A stretch of 36,796 nucleotides of DNA from Anaerolinea sp. (lineage in GTDB: Bacteria > Chloroflexota > Anaerolineae > Aggregatilineales > Aggregatilineaceae): the NCBI GenBank assembly GCA_020725705.1, contig DYEN01000353.1, forward strand, positions 1-36,796, in the 5' to 3' direction. The notes under the pieces were generated by a model. The model searched no databases. It saw nothing but the letters and a program-made list of their open reading frames with translations, and was not told where the DNA came from. The translations under genes and the position numbers were made by a program. Below, in pieces: positions 32,932 to 36,796 of this stretch; the stretch's first letter is position 1; each line of letters starts with the position of its first letter.

Positions 32932-34025
32932 CGGCTGTCTGTGCTCTCCTCGCCGGCGGGTTCTGCTTTGGCGCGGCGGCGGGCGGCGCGCTGCACCTCG
33001 GCCTTGAGCTGCCCGCACCCGGCCTGAATGTCGATCCCGCGCCGGACGCGCACCGTGCTGGTGATGCCGTGGCGCGTCAGAACGCGCTGGAACGCGGCGA
33101 CGCGCTGCGGATCCGAGGGACGCCCGCCGTACTCCGGGGTGGGGTTGAGCGGGATCAGGTTGACGTGCGCTTTGGTCCCTTCCAACAGCGCGCCGAGCCG
33201 CTCGGCCTGCTCCGGCGTGTCATTCTCGCCAGCGATCAGCGCCCACTCAAACGTAACGCGCCGCCCGGTGCGCGCGATGTACTCGCGGACCGCGTCCATC
33301 AGTTCGCGCAGGGGCCAGCGCCGGTTGATCGGCAGCAGCTTACTGCGTTCCTCGTCGGTGGCCGCGTGCAGGCTGATCGCCAGCTTGACCTGCAAGCCCT
33401 CGTCCGCGAAGCGGCGAATGGCCGGGACCAGCCCCACCGTGCTGACGGTGATGTGGCGCTGGCCGATGTTCAGGCCGCGCTCGTCGTTGAGCCGCCGGAT
33501 GGCTTCGAGCGTGGCGTCGTAGTTGTGGAACGGTTCGCCCATGCCCATCAACACGACGTTGCTCAGGCGCTCGCCTTCGGCTTCAAGCTGGCGCGCGAAA
33601 ATCAGCGCCTGTTCGACGATCTCGCCCGCCGTCAGGTGCCGGGCAAAGCCCATCTGGCCGGTGGCGCAGAAGACGCAGCCCATCGCGCACCCGGCCTGCG
33701 TGCTGATGCAGGCGGTCCGGCGCTCGTCGTCATATTCCATCAGCACGCTCTCGATCATCTGGCCGTCCGGCAGGCGCAGCAGATGTTTGACCGTCTGCCC
33801 GTCGCTAGAGCGCAGCTCGGCGACCGGTTCCAGCCGGGTGATGGTGAACTCATCGGCCAGGCGTGCGCGCAGGTCTGCCGGCAAGTTGGTCATGGCCGCG
33901 AAGTCCGTCACCTTGCGGCGATAAAGCCACTCCCAAAGCTGCCGCGCGCGGTAGGCGGGTTGATGCCATGTGGCCAGCAACCCGGTCAGTTCGTCCAACG
34001 AGAAATCGTAGATCGCTTTCTTCAC
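32928..34025 (-). CDS. rlmN: 23S rRNA (A2503-C2) / tRNA (A37-C2) methyltransferase RlmN
   Basis: 365 residues from GTG at plus 34023-34025, preceded by GAGG with 6-nt spacing and giving MKKAIYDFSLDELTGLL, the usual start. An ATG 12 nt further upstream lacks a site. The radical-SAM cysteines are 113, 117 and 120 (CAMGCVFC). VVLMGMGEPFHNY, STVGLVPAIRRFA and the C-terminal GIDIQAGCGQL with the methyl-carrying Cys are present, so both catalytic cysteine systems are intact. It methylates A2503 of 23S rRNA and tRNA. It lies 21 nt after the secreted pseudopeptidase gene. Confidence 0.95.
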   Translation of the reverse strand: MKKAIYDFSLDELTGLLATWHQPAYRARQLWEWLYRRKVTDFAAMTNLPADLRARLADEFTITRLEPVAELRSSDGQTVKHLLRLPDGQMIESVLMEYDDERRTACISTQAGCAMGCVFCATGQMGFARHLTAGEIVEQALIFARQLEAEGERLSNVVLMGMGEPFHNYDATLEAIRRLNDERGLNIGQRHITVSTVGLVPAIRRFADEGLQVKLAISLHAATDEERSKLLPINRRWPLRELMDAVREYIARTGRRVTFEWALIAGENDTPEQAERLGALLEGTKAHVNLIPLNPTPEYGGRPSDPQRVAAFQRVLTRHGITSTVRVRRGIDIQAGCGQLKAEVQRAARRRAKAEPAGEESTDSR

Positions 34026-34046
34026 ATCAGTCCTCATTCCGTCCGG

Positions 34047-35624
34047 CTAGCGCCGCCGTAGCAGCAGCCCCACCCCGATCAGCACCAGCGCCGACCCCGC
34101 CGCCACAAACGCCGCGCCCAGCATCCCGGTTTCGTCCAGGCGTGCCGCGCTTGCGGCGGGCGTTGCCTGGGTGGGGCGCGGGGCCAGAGTCGGCAGGCTG
34201 CCGGGCGGCAGCGGCGTGTTGGTTGGGGGGCGGGGGTCGGTGGGCAGCGCCCGCATGTCGATCACAGGTGGGGCCACGTTGCCGAGCAGCGTCGGCGTCG
34301 GCGAGGGCGAGGGCGTCGGCGTGTGGCTTGGCGTCGGGCTGGGCGGGATCGGCGTCGCGGTCGGCGCCAGAGTGGGGCTGGGCGCCGGAGTCTGATACAG
34401 CGTCCGGCTGGCCGCCCGCCCGGCCTCGTCGAACCCGATCCACTGCTGCCAGGTATCCCATAGCGCCGCCGGGAGCGTGTCGTCCAGCGCCGCCAGCGCC
34501 TCGTCAAACGGTACCCCGTCTGCCACCGCCCGTGCAACCTCAAACGGCGTGTCGGGACCGTTGCGATCGGCCAGATAGCGCACCAGCAGCGCGCTCTGCG
34601 CCTGCCACAGCTCGCGCTCGTAGCGCGAGGCGCCGGCGGCGGGTTGATCGGCCAGCGCGGCGGCGGGCAGCAGCGCGCCGTCTTCCAGGGCGGCGCGCGC
34701 CATTTCCAGCGCGGCGAGATCGCCTCGCGGGCGGTAGAGCGCGGCCAACCCGGCAGCGAACCAGGCCGGGACCTCGACCCCGGACTCCTGCCATAGCGCG
34801 CCGTACGTCCGCCGCGCCATCTCGACCGCCAGCCGGTCGCGCAGGTCGCTGAAGCCAAACGACGTCCGCTGCACGAAGATCAACCCGGCCCCGCTGTAGA
34901 CGCGCTCGTGCTGCTCGACGGGGCAGGCGAACATCCGCCCGTTGACCGGCGAGAGGATGCCGGGCGCGCGCGTGCCGGTCCCCGGATCGGTGATCGTCAG
35001 GCAGAGCGGCGCGTCCGGATCGTAGATCACGAACTCGAAGGACGGCTGCTGCCCGGTGTGCGCGCGCAGGGCGGCCAGGACCGGCTCCAGCTCGGCGGCG
35101 ATGCGCGCGCCGCCCAGGCTGGCGTTGTGCCAGCGCAGCACCAGCGGCGGCTGCCCGGCAGCGTGCCAGTCAAAGCGCGGATCCTGATAGGGAGCCTCGC
35201 CGCCGGCCACCGACGGCACGCCATCTTGCGTCTCGACGGTCCAGGTGTACGCAAGCGGCTCGAACGGTCGCGGATAGGGCGGGCCGTCCAGTTCCCATGT
35301 GACGAGCAGATCGGCGGATGTCTCGCCGCGGCGCAACAGGTACGGCTCGACGTCGGCGGCGGAGAAGGTGCGCAGCACGTCCCCGTGCTGGCGGATGACC
35401 AGCTCAACACGGGCGATGGCGTCCGGCGGCGCTTCGACCCCGGCCACGAACTGGATCGCGGCCGGGAAGATCACGGTCATGCTGGTGAAGGCAATCGCGC
35501 CGGTTTCCGGCTCTAGCGTGCCGTCCTGCGCAGCGACCCGGGCAGGCGGCGCCAGCAGCAAGCTGCTGACCAGCACCATGATCATCAGCACCCCTGCGCT
35601 CCGCGAGCGTTCGACTCTCGGCAT
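34047..35624 (-). CDS. Secreted, membrane-anchored peptidase-MA-like protein lacking HExxH
   Basis: 525 residues. A signal peptide (VLMIMVLVSSLLLAPPARVAAQ), an Ig-like region (FPAAIQFVAGVEAPPDAIAR), a helical region that parallels the zinc peptidase encoded upstream, a Thr/Pro stalk (TPSPSPTPT type), and a C-terminal membrane helix with RRR end (LIGVGLLLRRR). Where the neighbour has HEIAH and WFNEG, this protein has VEMAR and WFAAG, so the zinc ligands are gone. The ATG at plus 35622-35624 follows AGGA. It is probably cotranscribed with rlmN. It may act as a binding or scaffold protein at the cell surface. Function not known. Confidence 0.75.
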   Translation of the reverse strand: MPRVERSRSAGVLMIMVLVSSLLLAPPARVAAQDGTLEPETGAIAFTSMTVIFPAAIQFVAGVEAPPDAIARVELVIRQHGDVLRTFSAADVEPYLLRRGETSADLLVTWELDGPPYPRPFEPLAYTWTVETQDGVPSVAGGEAPYQDPRFDWHAAGQPPLVLRWHNASLGGARIAAELEPVLAALRAHTGQQPSFEFVIYDPDAPLCLTITDPGTGTRAPGILSPVNGRMFACPVEQHERVYSGAGLIFVQRTSFGFSDLRDRLAVEMARRTYGALWQESGVEVPAWFAAGLAALYRPRGDLAALEMARAALEDGALLPAAALADQPAAGASRYERELWQAQSALLVRYLADRNGPDTPFEVARAVADGVPFDEALAALDDTLPAALWDTWQQWIGFDEAGRAASRTLYQTPAPSPTLAPTATPIPPSPTPSHTPTPSPSPTPTLLGNVAPPVIDMRALPTDPRPPTNTPLPPGSLPTLAPRPTQATPAASAARLDETGMLGAAFVAAGSALVLIGVGLLLRRR

Positions 35625-35658
35625 CTTCCTGATCCTGTCTGCGGCAGTTGCGCCCTGA

Positions 35659-35687
35659 ATCCTAGCATCATCTCCGCGCGCTGTCAT
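35659..35687 (-). promoter_or_regulatory. Promoter of the pseudopeptidase-rlmN-moaD-like group
   Basis: On the minus strand ATGACA (plus 35682-35687), 17 bp, TAGGAT (plus 35659-35664). The start would be about 28 nt before the ATG. It lies just after the terminator of the upstream gene. Confidence 0.65.
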
Positions 35688-35699
35688 CCGCACGGGACG

Positions 35700-35727
35700 A
35701 AAAAAGGCCGCCCACCGGGGAGCGGCC
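35700..35727 (-). terminator. Intrinsic terminator of the zinc peptidase gene
   Basis: On the minus strand a GGCCGC/GCGGCC stem (plus 35722-35727 and 35706-35711), 10-nt loop, then six T (plus 35700-35705). It separates the peptidase gene from the next transcript. Confidence 0.88.
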
Positions 35728-35763
35728 CTGTCCGCACGCGGCGCGGCGACCGGGCAGCGTGCC

Positions 35764-36796
35764 TCAGCGCCCAAACGGCGTGACCGTCGGGAAGGTGAAG
35801 AGCGTGGGCGTCGGAACGAGTGTCGGCGCAGTTTCCGAGGCGCCGAGCCACACACGCCAGCGGCTCTCGATCTCGCGCAAGCTCAGGCCGGTGACCTGCT
35901 CCAGCGCGGCGTTGCGCCCGGTTCCGCCGCGGATAAGCTGCATCAGCTCGCGGTGCGCCTCGATCCCGTAGGTCTCGGTTAACCACAGGAAGAAGGTGTA
36001 GCCGATGTCGTAGCCGTCGCGCGCGTTGGTCCCGCGGATCGACGGGCCGGAATCTTCGAGCAGGTTCGGCAGGCGACCGCTGCGCGCGATTTCGCGCACC
36101 CGCGCCAGGTAGTCGTACTGCTGGTTGGCCTCGAAGAAGGTGGCGTTGCCTTCGTTGAACCAGCTCACCGGCAGAAAGCCGACGAATTCGTCCTGATACA
36201 TATGCGCGATCTCGTGCGGAACGGTGCCGTAGGCCAGATCGTGGTAATCGGTTCCGTTGACGCGCTGCACGGTCGCACCCCAATCCGAGCTGGTCGTGCC
36301 CAGGATACGCGGGTTGACATAGGTGATCTGCCATTCTTCCCACGCTTCGCGGTCGCCGAAGAGGATGGCGCGCGGCTTATAGGGCAGCAGGCCGCCCCAC
36401 GCTTCGCGGAACAGCTCGCGCTGCTGCGCCATGGCGTCAACCACCATCTCGCCGACTTCGGCGGGCAGGCTCTCGGTGAAGACGATGATGTCTTCGCTCT
36501 CGGTGCGGATCCACTCGCGCGAGGGGTCCTCGTACTCAACCGAAACCGGCTCGGAGACGAAGCTGTTCCCGGCGGTGTCGGTTGCCTGCCAGGTGTAGGT
36601 GACGCCCAGCCACGGGGGGACGGCGTCTGCACCGCTGGCTTCCCACGTCGCGACCCAGCGATCCGTCTCCGGGTCGTACTGCGCCGGGCGGCTGCGCTGC
36701 GTGCCCGGGGCGTGTGACCAGACGACTCTCGCCCGCGCTACGTCGCCCGCGCTGCTGGTGATCTGCGCGCTGAAGCGGAAGCCTGCCGGGTACTGG
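35764..36796 (-). CDS. Secreted peptidase-MA-like zinc metalloprotease (5' end outside window)
   Basis: The frame is open to the window edge, so the N-terminus is missing. The ATG at 36447 is internal. It begins with an Ig-like part (YPAGFRFSAQITSSAGDVAR ... YTWQATDTAGNSF). The catalytic part has TVPHEIAHMYQDEFVGF (HExxH) and, 17 residues on, WFNEGNATFFE, where Glu is the probable third zinc ligand (gluzincin type, Peptidase_MA_2-like). The C-terminus ends in a short Thr/Pro stretch with no membrane helix. It probably acts outside the cell on peptides or cell-wall protein. The paralogue downstream has lost these residues. A terminator follows at 35700-35727. Confidence 0.82.
   Translation of the reverse strand, partial: QYPAGFRFSAQITSSAGDVARARVVWSHAPGTQRSRPAQYDPETDRWVATWEASGADAVPPWLGVTYTWQATDTAGNSFVSEPVSVEYEDPSREWIRTESEDIIVFTESLPAEVGEMVVDAMAQQRELFREAWGGLLPYKPRAILFGDREAWEEWQITYVNPRILGTTSSDWGATVQRVNGTDYHDLAYGTVPHEIAHMYQDEFVGFLPVSWFNEGNATFFEANQQYDYLARVREIARSGRLPNLLEDSGPSIRGTNARDGYDIGYTFFLWLTETYGIEAHRELMQLIRGGTGRNAALEQVTGLSLREIESRWRVWLGASETAPTLVPTPTLFTFPTVTPFGR

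Noticed and set aside
36165-36632. 155-codon minus-strand frame near the window end
   Set aside because: It is a different frame of the zinc peptidase gene, which is open through this region to the window edge.

Overview
This is high-GC, densely packed bacterial chromosome. There are 36 protein-coding genes (two cut by the window edges), no tRNA or rRNA gene that I could see, and no phage or transposase. I infer a member of Chloroflexota (Anaerolineae-like). The reasons are a type-2 isoleucyl-tRNA synthetase under a T-box, ferredoxin-linked 2-oxoglutarate oxidoreductase next to sucCD, secreted proteins with Thr/Pro stalks, and long PAS/GAF soluble kinases. No marker gene here settles the taxonomy.

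Layout. 1-3385: surface polysaccharide genes (GH125-like hydrolase, then on the minus strand a methyltransferase and a flippase). 3521-5140: GH13 enzyme. 5147-5364: a palindromic repeat and a probably leaderless PadR promoter. 5371-9274: PadR regulator and a three-gene FecCD-type metal-chelate ABC importer whose binding protein looks like a two-domain chimera. 9470-10909: EamA transporter and a TatA/B-like protein. 10969-14856: GntR regulator with its own operator-like palindrome, then korAB. 14857-15100: an unusual terminator wrapped in 10-bp-periodic inverted arrays. 15115-17222: sucCD with a good promoter. 17236-23309: a promoter, an isoleucine T-box leader, then GNAT, TPR, two related membrane proteins and ileS, apparently one operon. 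23431-24368: DksA/TraR-like protein and lspA. 24369-24570: a second copy of the periodic terminator element, filling the whole gap between lspA and the convergent aldo/keto reductase. 24570-27848 (minus): two thioredoxin-fold proteins, NADP-type icd and the reductase. 28104-32277: CPBP-family membrane protease and a large orphan PAS/GAF histidine kinase. 32274-36796 (minus): CMD-family protein, MoaD/ThiS-like protein, rlmN, and two related secreted proteins, one a zinc peptidase with HExxH and one that has lost it.

Together, icd, korAB and sucCD encode the isocitrate to succinate section of a TCA cycle that uses ferredoxin in place of the NAD-linked 2-oxoglutarate dehydrogenase. The T-box would couple uncharged tRNA-Ile to ileS and to four upstream genes with no obvious link to isoleucine. 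The least explained DNA is the pair of periodic terminator arrays at 14857-15100 and 24369-24570, which share an identical 10-bp core stem.
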